From Thermoprotei archaeon (GTDB lineage: Archaea; Thermoproteota; Thermoprotei; Gearchaeales; WAQG01): 64,000 bases of DNA. Where the stretch lies: contig JAVZOV010000001.1 in NCBI GenBank assembly GCA_038881895.1, positions 124,001 to 188,000 on the forward strand, given 5' to 3'. The notes beneath the pieces are model-generated. The model was given only the letters and a program-made list of their open reading frames with translations. It did not search any database and had not been told where the DNA came from. Shown here one piece after another: positions 1 to 8,884 of the stretch; within the stretch, counting starts at the first letter, position 1, and every line of letters begins with the position of its first letter. The position numbers were made by a program, and so were the translations under genes.

Positions 1-2
1 GA

Positions 3-800
3 ATAAACGTCCCTATAAAGACCCATGAACCAATAACTGATGACATGATTTGCAAAGAAGCTAAAATCGTAAAGAAAGGTAATGAGTGGTTCGTTCACAT
101 AACTGTTGAAAAAGAAGTGGAAGAGAGAAACCCTAAATCAGCTCTAGCAGTTGATATGGGGATACGATGGATAGCCACAACAGTCAACTCAAGCAATCCG
201 AGACCGAAGTTCTATGGGAGAGAGCTTAGGAGGGTTAAGGGGCATTTCTTCTGGCTTAGGAGAACCTTAGCCCTGAAGAAGGCACATAAAGCGATAAAGA
301 AGATTGGGCGTAAAGAGAGAAAGGTGGTTAGCGACATCCTGCATAAGATTAGCAGAGCCATAGTAAACGAAGCTTTGGCGAACGACTCCATGATAGTTCT
401 TGGAAAACTCAAGGGTATAAGACGAAACAGCAGAGGTAGGACCTTCAAAAGAAAGCTCAACAACGGATTTCCATATTATAGGCTAAGCCAACTCATAGAG
501 TATAAGGCGAGATGGCGCGGAATCAAAGTTGTTAAGATAAGCGAAAGAAACACTTCAAAGCTGTGCCATAAATGCGGTCACATGGGCATCCGAGTCGGAA
601 GCTCCTTCAAATGTCAAAACTGCGGAATCCAATGCAACGCAGACTATAATGGGGCAACGAACATCCTTAAGCGGGGCATGGGCTACATGCTCATGCCAGG
701 GGGTGATTTGACACACCCCGAACTCGGTAGGATGAAGGTATACGAAAGCCCAACGAACCGAGAATCTCCCGGCTTTAGCCGTGGAGAGTGTCAACAATAG
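3..800 (+). CDS. tnpB: TnpB (IS200/IS605 OrfB), 5' end outside the window
   Basis: RNA-guided nuclease-family protein of IS200/IS605 transposons. The frame is open to the left edge and reads INVPIKTHEPITDD before the first internal Met, so the gene is cut by the window, not truncated. The RuvC-I motif (AVDMGIRWIATT) keeps its Asp. A zinc ribbon (CHKCG ... CQNCG) follows, and RuvC-III (CNADYNGATNI) keeps its Asp. In the RuvC-II segment (MIVLGKLKGIR) the position normally held by catalytic Glu before L-K-G-I-R is Gly, which would be expected to harm cleavage. The last codons overlap the right-end hairpin at 750-795, where the guide-RNA scaffold of this family is normally encoded. Confidence 0.93.
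   Translation: MNVPIKTHEPITDDMICKEAKIVKKGNEWFVHITVEKEVEERNPKSALAVDMGIRWIATTVNSSNPRPKFYGRELRRVKGHFFWLRRTLALKKAHKAIKKIGRKERKVVSDILHKISRAIVNEALANDSMIVLGKLKGIRRNSRGRTFKRKLNNGFPYYRLSQLIEYKARWRGIKVVKISERNTSKLCHKCGHMGIRVGSSFKCQNCGIQCNADYNGATNILKRGMGYMLMPGGDLTHPELGRMKVYESPTNRESPGFSRGECQQ
748..797 (+). repeat. IS605-type right end with hairpin (candidate omega-RNA 3' end)
   Basis: The segment ending GAGAGTGTCAAC contains the stem CGGCT-tt-AGCCG and lies over the last codons of TnpB. The same layout (agaatctcccgg, hairpin, gccgtggagagtgtcaac) recurs at 2395-2435 and, on the minus strand, at 25885-25935 and 30994-31030. In this family the RNA scaffold ends at the element boundary and the guide is the adjoining host DNA. 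The role is inferred from position and similarity between copies. Confidence 0.65.
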
Positions 801-913
801 AACCACAGAAATTCTTAACAGGCATGAAACTAACATTAATCATCATGACCATCATATGCACTATTGGTATATTCACATCACTCATTAGAGGAAAAATAAA
901 AATCAACAAATAA
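791..913 (+). pseudogene. Possible 3' fragment of a membrane-protein gene cut by the IS
   Basis: Directly after the element end, a frame reads STIEPQKFLTG, then a Met, one hydrophobic segment (LTLIIMTIICTIGIFTSL) and a basic tail ending at a stop at 911-913. It looks like the C-terminus of a membrane protein whose upstream part was separated by the insertion. A free-standing 29-aa peptide from the ATG at 824 is the alternative. I do not recognise the family. Confidence 0.3.
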
Positions 914-983
914 AAAACATAAAATAATTATCAATAATACCAATCTCCCACACTCAAGCATCATGCATAAACACAGCTAAAGA

Positions 984-1958
984 CTATGAAATGGAAACTT
1001 TTTGAATAATACTCCTTAACGAATCTTCCAACTTCTCACGTAACTCCTCCTTGGTATCACTTACGATAATTTGAGAATTATAAATCTTGACTATATTCCT
1101 AAGATAATCAGAGATTTTCCTAATCCTACTTGTAAGAATAATATTCCTCATCCCACAATCCGCAGCTTTTATAAGAAAGCTCATAACTTCGCTTTCATCA
1201 TCACTAAATATGAACATTATCGCTATATAGTTAGAATCCTTTTCTAATGCTAAATCAAACCTCTGAACAATACCTGAAGAACCCGTTCTCTCATAATTCT
1301 CAATCAGATTAATACCAAGCTTATCAACTACAGGTTTTATGAGATCTTTCAATATAAGACTTTTTATCACATTATCGTTTATCAAAACATCATAATTAAT
1401 ATTATAGGCAAAGATAGGAACATACTGCGCATCCGTTATTGAAAACTCACTATCGCATACATTACACTTTAATGTTATGCTAGGATCGTTAGTCCTGTAT
1501 GAACAACTTTGACACTCATACAACCTACCTAACTCCTTATAATCACTACTACTTAAAGAAAACAATCCCTTACACTTTGGGCACTCATATATAATCTCCT
1601 TTCTTCTATCAACAATCCTAAAAGCACTTTCGACGTCCGTAAAACCACAGACTCTGTGCTGCATCACCAACTTCCTCTCAAGATTATATGAATCACACTT
1701 TGGGCACTTTAACCTTGCACGAACACTATTACTTCCACACTTAGGACAACTAATAAACCTGTTAACAATAACAGGCTTAAAAACATTAACAGCAACAAGC
1801 TCATCAAATACAGACGCATCCACCGCCACGGAACTTGAAACAGAATAACTAATACCAGAAAAACTAACATGCGGCTCAATGCTCTTGACATTTGAAAATA
1901 GAAGATACTCCAAAAGATCCATAGCTTGACGACTCAACTTGATATGGATTTCTTCCAT
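984..1958 (-). CDS. Multi-zinc-ribbon protein, TackOD1-like
   Basis: 324 aa. Residues 71-170 carry five CxxC pairs (CPKC 71, CPKC 85, CPKC 126, CQSC 149, CNVC 165) plus an isolated HRVCGF at 101-106. This resembles the zinc-binding TackOD1 output domain known from TACK archaea, where it is fused to signalling modules; no receiver domain is present here. Residues about 205-324 form an alpha/beta region containing QRFDLALE and IIVSD, distantly like a Rossmann or PD-(D/E)XK-type core, but I cannot show catalytic residues. The gene stands alone, next to the pilus locus. Role unknown; a regulator or nucleic-acid binder is plausible. Confidence 0.6.
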   Translation of the reverse strand: MEEIHIKLSRQAMDLLEYLLFSNVKSIEPHVSFSGISYSVSSSVAVDASVFDELVAVNVFKPVIVNRFISCPKCGSNSVRARLKCPKCDSYNLERKLVMQHRVCGFTDVESAFRIVDRRKEIIYECPKCKGLFSLSSSDYKELGRLYECQSCSYRTNDPSITLKCNVCDSEFSITDAQYVPIFAYNINYDVLINDNVIKSLILKDLIKPVVDKLGINLIENYERTGSSGIVQRFDLALEKDSNYIAIMFIFSDDESEVMSFLIKAADCGMRNIILTSRIRKISDYLRNIVKIYNSQIIVSDTKEELREKLEDSLRSIIQKVSIS

Positions 1959-2199
1959 TTTATCTATATTATGTATAGAACCGCGAATTAATATTTGTTT
2001 CTATGCACAAAATACTTAATAAACCTCCTCTTAAAAAGAGATAAAAAACACAAAACAACAACCCAACAAGAACTGTTTTCCATGAATATTTTATAGGTTT
2101 ATGTTTTTCTCGGCTCGTCACTATCGCATAAACACTCTTGGACATTCATCTTTTTATTATCTCTAAGAAATACAACGCAAGGAATCCTTTATAAGGAAT

Positions 2200-2435
2200 T
2201 TGACAGGAAAGCTTACGGTTTTAACCGTGGGATGAATCGTTGATAAGTTAAAGAGTGTTGTAGGTGCATTAAATATAGCTCTTCTCCAAGGAGAAGAGGT
2301 TAAAGGGGTGGTTGCACACTCCTCGCTTCTAAGATGAAATGAGGTGAGGTGAGAGCCTAGAAGGGCAATGAACGATCAACTGATGAAAACCTTAGAAGCA
2401 AGAACCTCCCGACCTCAATCGTGGAAAGCGTCAAC
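2200..2435 (+). mobile_element. Solo IS200/IS605-derived element, no intact ORF (copy 1)
   Basis: It begins TTGAC, has a left hairpin (CGGTTttAACCG within gcttacggttttaaccgtggg) and then gatgaatcg. It ends cttagaagcaagaacctcc, a degenerate hairpin and aaagcgtcaac. TTGAC and GTCAA are mirror ends. The interior carries no ORF. The last roughly 80 bases match the reverse complement of 25885-25965 closely, and the left end matches 31205-31244 read on the minus strand. Flanking intergenic DNA at 1959-2199 and 2436-2545 shows nothing further that I can identify. Confidence 0.7.
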
Positions 2436-2545
2436 ATGTTATGGTATTATGTCTACTCTCTAACCAATAATGCAAAGTTTTTCTTTGTTAATGAAAAAAG
2501 CAGTCCAATAAAATTCAACTAGAAATGAATCATCATGATTACTTC

Positions 2546-3730
2546 TCATTTTGTTATTATTACATCTACAATCTTTGTTTCAGTATTCGATATGATAGGT
2601 AGGCCAGTCTTAGTTGTATCAACACTTACAACAAACACAAAATAATTATTAATTTCTCCATCTTTTGGGACATAGTATGTGAAGTTAAAAAGGAGAGATT
2701 TTGTCTGACCAGCTGAAAGAGATACTTCCTGTGTTATGTTTACAGCGTTTCCTTTCGGTTTTTGAGGGAATGCTCCAATCTTTGTATCTGAAGAGAGTGT
2801 GTATCCTAATACTGTTATATTAAAGTTAAGTGTTTGCTCGACTAAGTTGGTCGCATTGACAACTAACTGTATAACACCCTCCTTGTATTTAGTTTGTATC
2901 ACAGTTCCATTTTTGGGGTATGCAACAATATACACAAAACGTGGTATGCTTGGTAAAGGCCTGTAAGTAACTTTTACGACAGCAATATCATAAAATCCCT
3001 TTGGAGCATCTGAGTAACTTGCATTAAAAATCACAACAGAGCTGGGGGCGCCACTTATCAACACATCCCATTTAAATACTGCTACATCACCGAACCCTAG
3101 CCATGGAATTGTTGGTGCATTGCTTGCTACTATACTATAACTTGCATTACCGCTAATATTCAGAACGGGAGTTAGATCATAAACTGCATCAAACCTAGTG
3201 TCGTTATTCCTTATAATTAGGAGTAAACTAGCCCGCTGCCCACTAGCTATTAAAGGAGGAGAAGCGTAAAGTTGAATTTGAAGTCTAGCTTGTTTAGATG
3301 GAGCAAACCTTGCAGAAAAAATATTCCCTCGACTAGTAACAAGCTTTAAAACATAAATGTTACCCCTCTGAATAATAATGTTGGAACCAATGTTAGAAAC
3401 ACTCTCGCCAGGATTTAAGATGATGAAAGGGTTAATGTCGAAATTATAATAATAATTATTCGTAACATTGATAAGCCATATCCTCACTATATTAACAACG
3501 ACAGAGCCAGTATTTATAACAGTGGCATTTAACCTATTGCCAGGACCAAGCATAACCGTTTGAATGAAAAGTCTTTCGTTCAACTTCTCACTCTCGCTAG
3601 CTTCACGAGATAAGATAGCACTCTGTATATTATTTGAGTAGATCATTATTAGTTCAAGACCAATGAACATTAAAAGCGCAACAGCAATAAAAAACATAGC
3701 AGCAACTATACCACCAACACCCCTACCCAC
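2546..3730 (-). CDS. Secreted/anchored surface protein with pilin-like N-terminus
   Basis: 394 aa. A short basic N-terminus (MGRGVGG) is followed by a hydrophobic helix at about residues 7-30, then an extracellular region rich in Asn, Ser, Thr and Val with many N-x-S/T sites. The pattern GNRLNATVINTGSVVVNIVRIW is typical of the beta-sandwich head seen after archaeal pilin-type helices, and the later part resembles CARDB-like adhesion modules. It overlaps the start of the next minus-strand gene upstream (3723-4172) by 8 bases, so the two are co-transcribed. Probably an envelope component or minor pilin. Exact role unknown. Confidence 0.6.
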   Translation of the reverse strand: MGRGVGGIVAAMFFIAVALLMFIGLELIMIYSNNIQSAILSREASESEKLNERLFIQTVMLGPGNRLNATVINTGSVVVNIVRIWLINVTNNYYYNFDINPFIILNPGESVSNIGSNIIIQRGNIYVLKLVTSRGNIFSARFAPSKQARLQIQLYASPPLIASGQRASLLLIIRNNDTRFDAVYDLTPVLNISGNASYSIVASNAPTIPWLGFGDVAVFKWDVLISGAPSSVVIFNASYSDAPKGFYDIAVVKVTYRPLPSIPRFVYIVAYPKNGTVIQTKYKEGVIQLVVNATNLVEQTLNFNITVLGYTLSSDTKIGAFPQKPKGNAVNITQEVSLSAGQTKSLLFNFTYYVPKDGEINNYFVFVVSVDTTKTGLPIISNTETKIVDVIITK

Positions 3731-4172
3731 CTTTACTCACCACCACAACAGAATTACCATTTTCACTCTCAACACTAAACATGTAAACATTACCATACAC
3801 AGGTAAAACAAACCTAATAAAAGCCTTACCTCCAGGGCTCAAATAAAGAGGCAAAGAAGGTTTAGAGGAAGTAACGAGAGTCTCATTAACATATACATGA
3901 ACAATATTAACACCAACGTCACCATAATTGTACACACTCAAAATAACGGTACCATTTTTCATAACCCACGCATTATCTATAATAAAACGCTCCTTTAACC
4001 TAGAAATTTCACCAGAAGCAATAGAACCGAAAGAACTCGTCGTTGTAGTAAAAACACTCAGCGCATAAGTATAAATAATAATACCCAAAACAACAGCTAA
4101 ACCTAAAATCATCATGGAAGAGATGATCTCACTAATACCCCTCAACAAAAACCACCTATAAATAAAAAACAA
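3723..4172 (-). CDS. Pilin-like protein (archaeal type IV pilin N-terminal type)
   Basis: 149 aa. The N-terminus has a basic stretch, then LLRG and ISEIISSMMILGLAVVLG, a class III signal peptide with a likely prepilin-peptidase cut after Gly12 and a hydrophobic assembly helix. A small beta-rich head follows (GTVILSVYNYGDVGVNIVHVYVN). Its stop overlaps the start of 2546-3730. Together with the large protein at 4242-8069 and the TadA/TadC genes upstream it forms a surface-appendage locus. It could be a minor pilin; the family name is not certain. Confidence 0.7.
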   Translation of the reverse strand: MFFIYRWFLLRGISEIISSMMILGLAVVLGIIIYTYALSVFTTTTSSFGSIASGEISRLKERFIIDNAWVMKNGTVILSVYNYGDVGVNIVHVYVNETLVTSSKPSLPLYLSPGGKAFIRFVLPVYGNVYMFSVESENGNSVVVVSKGG

Positions 4173-4241
4173 AATAGAAATAAAAACATTACTACTATAA
4201 CCACACTAAAATACAGGTAAATACTAAAAATAAGAGCCTCT

Positions 4242-7200
4242 CTAAATTTCCTCTTCTTCTTCCACAGGAGGAGCTCCCGGAGCTCCAGGCTTCCTTATTC
4301 GCCTCCAAATCAAAAACGCAGCTAACGCTACTATAACAACAGTGACGCCTATCATGAGTGGCTCAGCAAACAACGGAGCGGGAGTAGTTACAGCTTTAGC
4401 GGGCACGATGAACTTCACATCTACAGTCCCAACATGCGCAACACACGCTATATTCTTTTGAACAGACCTACCATCAGTAGACGTAAAAATAGCCGTATAA
4501 TTATCCTCTTCAAGAGTTATCGTAGAAGGTACGCTAGAACGCATAACCATTGCTGTATCATTATATATTATTACAGTCCCACTGATAGAGCGACCGCTCT
4601 CATCAACAGCACTTAAATTAATACTACAAATACTATGTAACGTCACAGAAACTTGCTTATCAGCATCAGCTAAAACACTACTCCTAACTAGGTTATAACC
4701 CTCCATACTCACATTATAATTTACCACATAATTTATTGGAACCAACAACTTAAACATGCCAGTCTCATTGGATTTACCTACAAATGTTTCATTCTTAACA
4801 TTAATAACAATAGAAGCGCCGGATATTGGAGCATTCGACTTAAACTCTCTTACAAGAAAAGTCAATAATACAGACGTTCTATTTGTTTTTAATACAACAG
4901 AAGTATCACTAGCAACATTAACAACTTTACTTACGCTCTCATGCATGTTTGAAGAAAATACTAAAGTATAATTACCAGCCAAAACAAACGTGAATACCTT
5001 ACCATTCTTAACTGCAAACTCCTTATGAACAGTCACACCATTGAAAGTCAAACCATCAATAGTGACACGCCCAACATTCACAGGACCAAACTTATCCTCA
5101 ACACCAATGTTAAGATTATAGTTCATTGGCTTAAGAACAGCAAAAACAAAAGCATTAGGATTGTCTCTTGTCACATTAACGCTAACAATAGTTGGTTCCA
5201 AATAAGAACCACTAACTTCCAAATGATAAACACCAGACCTAGGCAGAAAAACAGTCGCACTCCCATTTATCGAACTAGTAATACCTAGCTCTCTCACAAC
5301 AACACTTCCCACAACAGGACGCATATCAGAAGTCACAGCAGTCACACTAACACTAAATCCACCTAAAAACGTCGGATTAGGTATCACAAAAGTACCATCG
5401 GACCTCAAATACACCAACATCACATCAGAACCAGCGACCATAACGGGTGCAACCCGAAGCTTCAAAGTAACCCACACACCGCCTGACAAATCCCTAAGCA
5501 AAAGCAAACTTGAATTAAACGGAGCATCAACCAAATATGAGCCAGCGGGAACTAAAACATCACCAGATGGCGCAGACATTAGAACAGTATTATTGCCAGC
5601 CACACCATACACAAAAATACCATTGCTAGTCCCAATACCAACAACAGACAATCTAGAACCTATAAACCTAAGATCTCCGGAAATTGGCGGTTTCTCACCA
5701 GCATCCATAATCCACAGCAACCTAGCATCAGAATACGGCAACCTTACACTTGTCACACCATTAAACCTGGAAACAACATAAAGAATACTACTATTACTAT
5801 CCTTAAAAAGAACACCATGAAAATTACCATCAGTAACCAAACCACTAACAGAAATATAACCAGTCCTATAACTGACAATCTCCTTAAGAGACAAACAATC
5901 AAAAACATGCATCACAATATTATTTCCCTCGCGTACATACAACACAACATTGCCAGAAACAACCTGGGCCCCCTCCAAAAAACCAAACACACCAGCATTC
6001 AAATACCTTAAAGACCCATCAAGCAAATTAATCACTCCAACAATACTACTATTCCTAGACCAAACCACAGCATACTGCCCATCCAAATCAAAACCGTCAA
6101 TGCTAGGAAATCGTCCTCCAACACTAAAACGTCCCTCAATACTGAACACATAAAAATCCCTAGTGCCCCAAGCAATCAAATAACCATCAACAATCCTCAC
6201 ACTACTCACACCAAATACATTCCCGCTCCACGCTTTCGTCAAACTACCATTAATATACTTATACACATTTACAACATTACCAGAAAACACAGCTAAATAA
6301 TTTCTCCACACACTCACAACATCGCCAGGAGGCAATACAGACTTAGAAATATAACTCTCATCAGAGACTACATAACTCACAAATGGCTGCCCACTCGACC
6401 TTATAATAGAAGCATCACCCAATACAAAAGAACGCATGACAACCCTATAATTAACAAAACCTGGCGAAGTAACAGCAATAACACCCTCACCATTAAGAAA
6501 AACCCCCACAACCCTAAACCAAACACTACTCGACACAGGAACCCTAAACTCAACATCATAACCCCTAAAATCAAACACAAGATCAAAACCAAAACGATTA
6601 ACCCTCACAACACCCTCAACCATAACAGGATTACCATACCCATCCACAAAACTCAACCTAACAACAGCAACAGGAGATCTAGTAGCATAATCCACAAACA
6701 CAGTGCCGTTCGAATAAAAAACAAAATAAAGCATATCATATTCATGCGTTACACCAACCAAAGACGCATTCCGAACACTAACCAGCTTATCCACGACTCC
6801 ACTGAACACATCAACAACACCAAACTCCGCAACCTTTAAACCATCAACCTCATACCCAAACCCAACCATACCGTCAACTTCATCAACATCAACGTCAGAT
6901 ACAGACACAAAACTCTTGACAAGCCTACCATCCAAGGAATAGATGAAAACCACATCACCAGCCTTAATCAACATAAACCTATCAGTGAACCTCAACAAAT
7001 CTGTCGGAGAACCAACAGAAATTCCAAACTCAAACTCACCACTAGAATTCACAACATGAACAACCCTATAAGACAAACTCTGATTAAGAGCAGGAACATA
7101 AACAAAAGCAAAAACCCTCCAACCCCTAGCAACCTCAATAAACGGATAACCACCCAAAAACCTCACATCACCCAAACCAGGCACAAGAGAAATATGAAAA

Positions 7201-8069
7201 CCACCAACACCAACAACATTACTAGAACTCACAACATGAACCACAGTACCGTTCTGCAATCTAACGAAAGCACTCCCATTAACAACCAAGGGAGCAATAA
7301 AATTAACAGCTACATGAACTACACCGTCAACAACACCAACGCCAACAACATTAACCTTAAGAACATTCCTAGCTTCATCACCAGTAGCAGAAACAGGAAT
7401 AGGAACCTTATAACTAACAGTCTCATTCAAAACAACCCCACCCAATGAATTAATAACTTTAGCCAACACTACATCCCGCACAGTATAATGAAACGAACCA
7501 TTCACAACATAAATTGAACTTGACGGTACGGAGGAAGAATTCAACAAACGATAAACATAACTCCACACATCATAAACACCAGGCCTAACATAACCAGGAC
7601 CACCAAACACATAAACAGTCGAATTATCCCAAACAACCAAAGACCCATCAAACAAAACCTCAACACCAGACAACCTATTAACAGAAAACCTACCGACATT
7701 CATTAAACTACCATTCCACAAAGCCACACTCCTCCCATCAAACAAACCAAAGAAACCAGGACTCCTAAAAAACCTCACAGGACCAACCAAACCAAAACTA
7801 GCTAAATTACCCAAAACCCTCTCCTCACCACTACCAACATTAACAGCAACAACGGAACCATCCCTCAAACTAATAAACCAACCATTAAACACCCCAAAAC
7901 CTCCCACAAAACCCAAAAACCTCCTCTCCCCAACAACAGAATAACCAGAAACACCCTCACCCAACACAAACGAATACAAGAACGTAACAAAAAACAATAC
8001 AAAAAACAATGCAACAACCACAAACACAACCAAAATCCTTCTTCGATACATAGTTATAATCATTCTCAA
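4242..8069 (-). CDS. Giant membrane-anchored cell-surface protein (1275 aa)
   Basis: The N-terminus is MRMIITMYRRRILVVFVV with a strong hydrophobic signal/anchor to about residue 33. Residues about 40-850 repeat short beta segments with sugar-propeller-like phrasing (for example SLRDGSVVAVNVG, LFDGRSVALWNG), suggesting beta-propeller blades. About 900-1220 holds carboxypeptidase-regulatory/PEGA-like modules (for example SGVYHLEVSG, GNYTLVFSS). A C-terminal membrane helix (PLMIGVTVVIVALAAFLIW) is followed by a basic-Pro stretch and an acidic tail EEEEEI. N-glycosylation sequons are abundant. The coding strand is extremely G+T-rich, so Val, Gly and Phe are over-used. Likely an adhesin, S-layer-associated or pilus-associated protein. 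Function not known. Confidence 0.75.
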   Translation of the reverse strand: MRMIITMYRRRILVVFVVVALFFVLFFVTFLYSFVLGEGVSGYSVVGERRFLGFVGGFGVFNGWFISLRDGSVVAVNVGSGEERVLGNLASFGLVGPVRFFRSPGFFGLFDGRSVALWNGSLMNVGRFSVNRLSGVEVLFDGSLVVWDNSTVYVFGGPGYVRPGVYDVWSYVYRLLNSSSVPSSSIYVVNGSFHYTVRDVVLAKVINSLGGVVLNETVSYKVPIPVSATGDEARNVLKVNVVGVGVVDGVVHVAVNFIAPLVVNGSAFVRLQNGTVVHVVSSSNVVGVGGFHISLVPGLGDVRFLGGYPFIEVARGWRVFAFVYVPALNQSLSYRVVHVVNSSGEFEFGISVGSPTDLLRFTDRFMLIKAGDVVFIYSLDGRLVKSFVSVSDVDVDEVDGMVGFGYEVDGLKVAEFGVVDVFSGVVDKLVSVRNASLVGVTHEYDMLYFVFYSNGTVFVDYATRSPVAVVRLSFVDGYGNPVMVEGVVRVNRFGFDLVFDFRGYDVEFRVPVSSSVWFRVVGVFLNGEGVIAVTSPGFVNYRVVMRSFVLGDASIIRSSGQPFVSYVVSDESYISKSVLPPGDVVSVWRNYLAVFSGNVVNVYKYINGSLTKAWSGNVFGVSSVRIVDGYLIAWGTRDFYVFSIEGRFSVGGRFPSIDGFDLDGQYAVVWSRNSSIVGVINLLDGSLRYLNAGVFGFLEGAQVVSGNVVLYVREGNNIVMHVFDCLSLKEIVSYRTGYISVSGLVTDGNFHGVLFKDSNSSILYVVSRFNGVTSVRLPYSDARLLWIMDAGEKPPISGDLRFIGSRLSVVGIGTSNGIFVYGVAGNNTVLMSAPSGDVLVPAGSYLVDAPFNSSLLLLRDLSGGVWVTLKLRVAPVMVAGSDVMLVYLRSDGTFVIPNPTFLGGFSVSVTAVTSDMRPVVGSVVVRELGITSSINGSATVFLPRSGVYHLEVSGSYLEPTIVSVNVTRDNPNAFVFAVLKPMNYNLNIGVEDKFGPVNVGRVTIDGLTFNGVTVHKEFAVKNGKVFTFVLAGNYTLVFSSNMHESVSKVVNVASDTSVVLKTNRTSVLLTFLVREFKSNAPISGASIVINVKNETFVGKSNETGMFKLLVPINYVVNYNVSMEGYNLVRSSVLADADKQVSVTLHSICSINLSAVDESGRSISGTVIIYNDTAMVMRSSVPSTITLEEDNYTAIFTSTDGRSVQKNIACVAHVGTVDVKFIVPAKAVTTPAPLFAEPLMIGVTVVIVALAAFLIWRRIRKPGAPGAPPVEEEEEI

Positions 8070-8263
8070 ACAAAATATTTAAACTTAACTCAAATAAAAC
8101 TATCCATTTAATTTTATTCCTAAAACTTAACTAAACCTAATACTTCTCATTAAAACCGATGACCTCTTCCAAAAAGCAGAATCCCATTTTTGTAAGACAT
8201 GATCACACTGCTAATAAAAAAATATTTAATATTATTTTCCGTTGTACCATTGACACACCCTTA

Positions 8264-8707
8264 TCATGCAGTAAACCTAAGTATTGCAGTATTATTCTTA
8301 ACAGTCGTAACCTCAACAACATAGTCTGTTCCTTTAGCCAAGGGGTTATTTAATGGTACTTTTAGCGTACTTGTCGCACCTGGATTGATGACGATGGTGG
8401 GAAAGCTGGTGGTATTTGTAGCTTTAACTTTGGTGTAATTAGCATAATATACCTTCACAGAAGTAACATTGATTGCTGAGGATCCTTGATTGAGTATTGT
8501 AACATCCAAATAATTGGTGCTGCTGACTACATAATATTTTGCTTTTGTTATTACGAAGTTTTCTTGTCCTGAGAGCCCTCCGATTTGTGTTCCTATGTAG
8601 CCTGTTGCCCAGATATATACTATAACTCCTGCTGCTACTGTTATTAGTATGAGGATTAGTGCTGCTATGATTGGTGATATTGCCCTCTTTTTCAGGGTTT
8701 TAGGCAT
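8264..8707 (-). CDS. Type IV pilin (major pilin candidate)
   Basis: 147 aa. N-terminus MPKTLKKRA then ISPIIAALILILITVAAGVI: a textbook archaeal class III signal peptide, with prepilin-peptidase cleavage expected after Ala9. The mature protein starts with a hydrophobic polymerisation helix and ends in a beta-sandwich head (YLDVTILNQGSSAINVTSVKVYY). It lies directly downstream of the two membrane platform genes and the ATPase on the same strand, but has its own promoter, as expected for a subunit needed in large amounts. The start is fixed by the promoter position and the conserved KKRA-ISP motif. Confidence 0.88.
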   Translation of the reverse strand: MPKTLKKRAISPIIAALILILITVAAGVIVYIWATGYIGTQIGGLSGQENFVITKAKYYVVSSTNYLDVTILNQGSSAINVTSVKVYYANYTKVKATNTTSFPTIVINPGATSTLKVPLNNPLAKGTDYVVEVTTVKNNTAILRFTA

Positions 8708-8731
8708 GTCACGTTCATTATATTTTTGGAG

Positions 8732-8740
8732 GTATATAAG
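8732..8740 (-). promoter_or_regulatory. TATA box for leaderless pilin mRNA
   Basis: On the minus strand CTTATATACC lies about 26-30 bases before the pilin ATG at 8707. At that distance transcription would start at or next to the ATG, so the mRNA is probably leaderless. The 140 bases behind it (8745-8884) are almost pure T+G on the plus strand and hold no gene. Confidence 0.6.
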
Positions 8741-8884
8741 TCTATTTTTTTTATGGTGTTTTGATGTATGTTTTTTGTTGTCTTTTTGTATGTTTTTTGG
8801 TTTTTTTGTGTTGTGTTTATGTTTTTCCTTGTCTGTTGCTCGTATCTTCTTTGTTTGTGTTGGGTGTTGTTTTTATGTGGTGTG

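Noticed and set aside
4434-7448. Several plus-strand ORFs opposite the giant surface gene
   Set aside because: They are Asn/Thr/Ser-rich shadows created by the strong G+T bias of the true minus-strand gene and have no recognisable domains.
8070-8263. Replication origin at the skew reversal
   Set aside because: No Orc1/Cdc6 gene, no repeated origin-box sequences seen in the A+T-rich gap. The skew switch is kept as a separate observation only.
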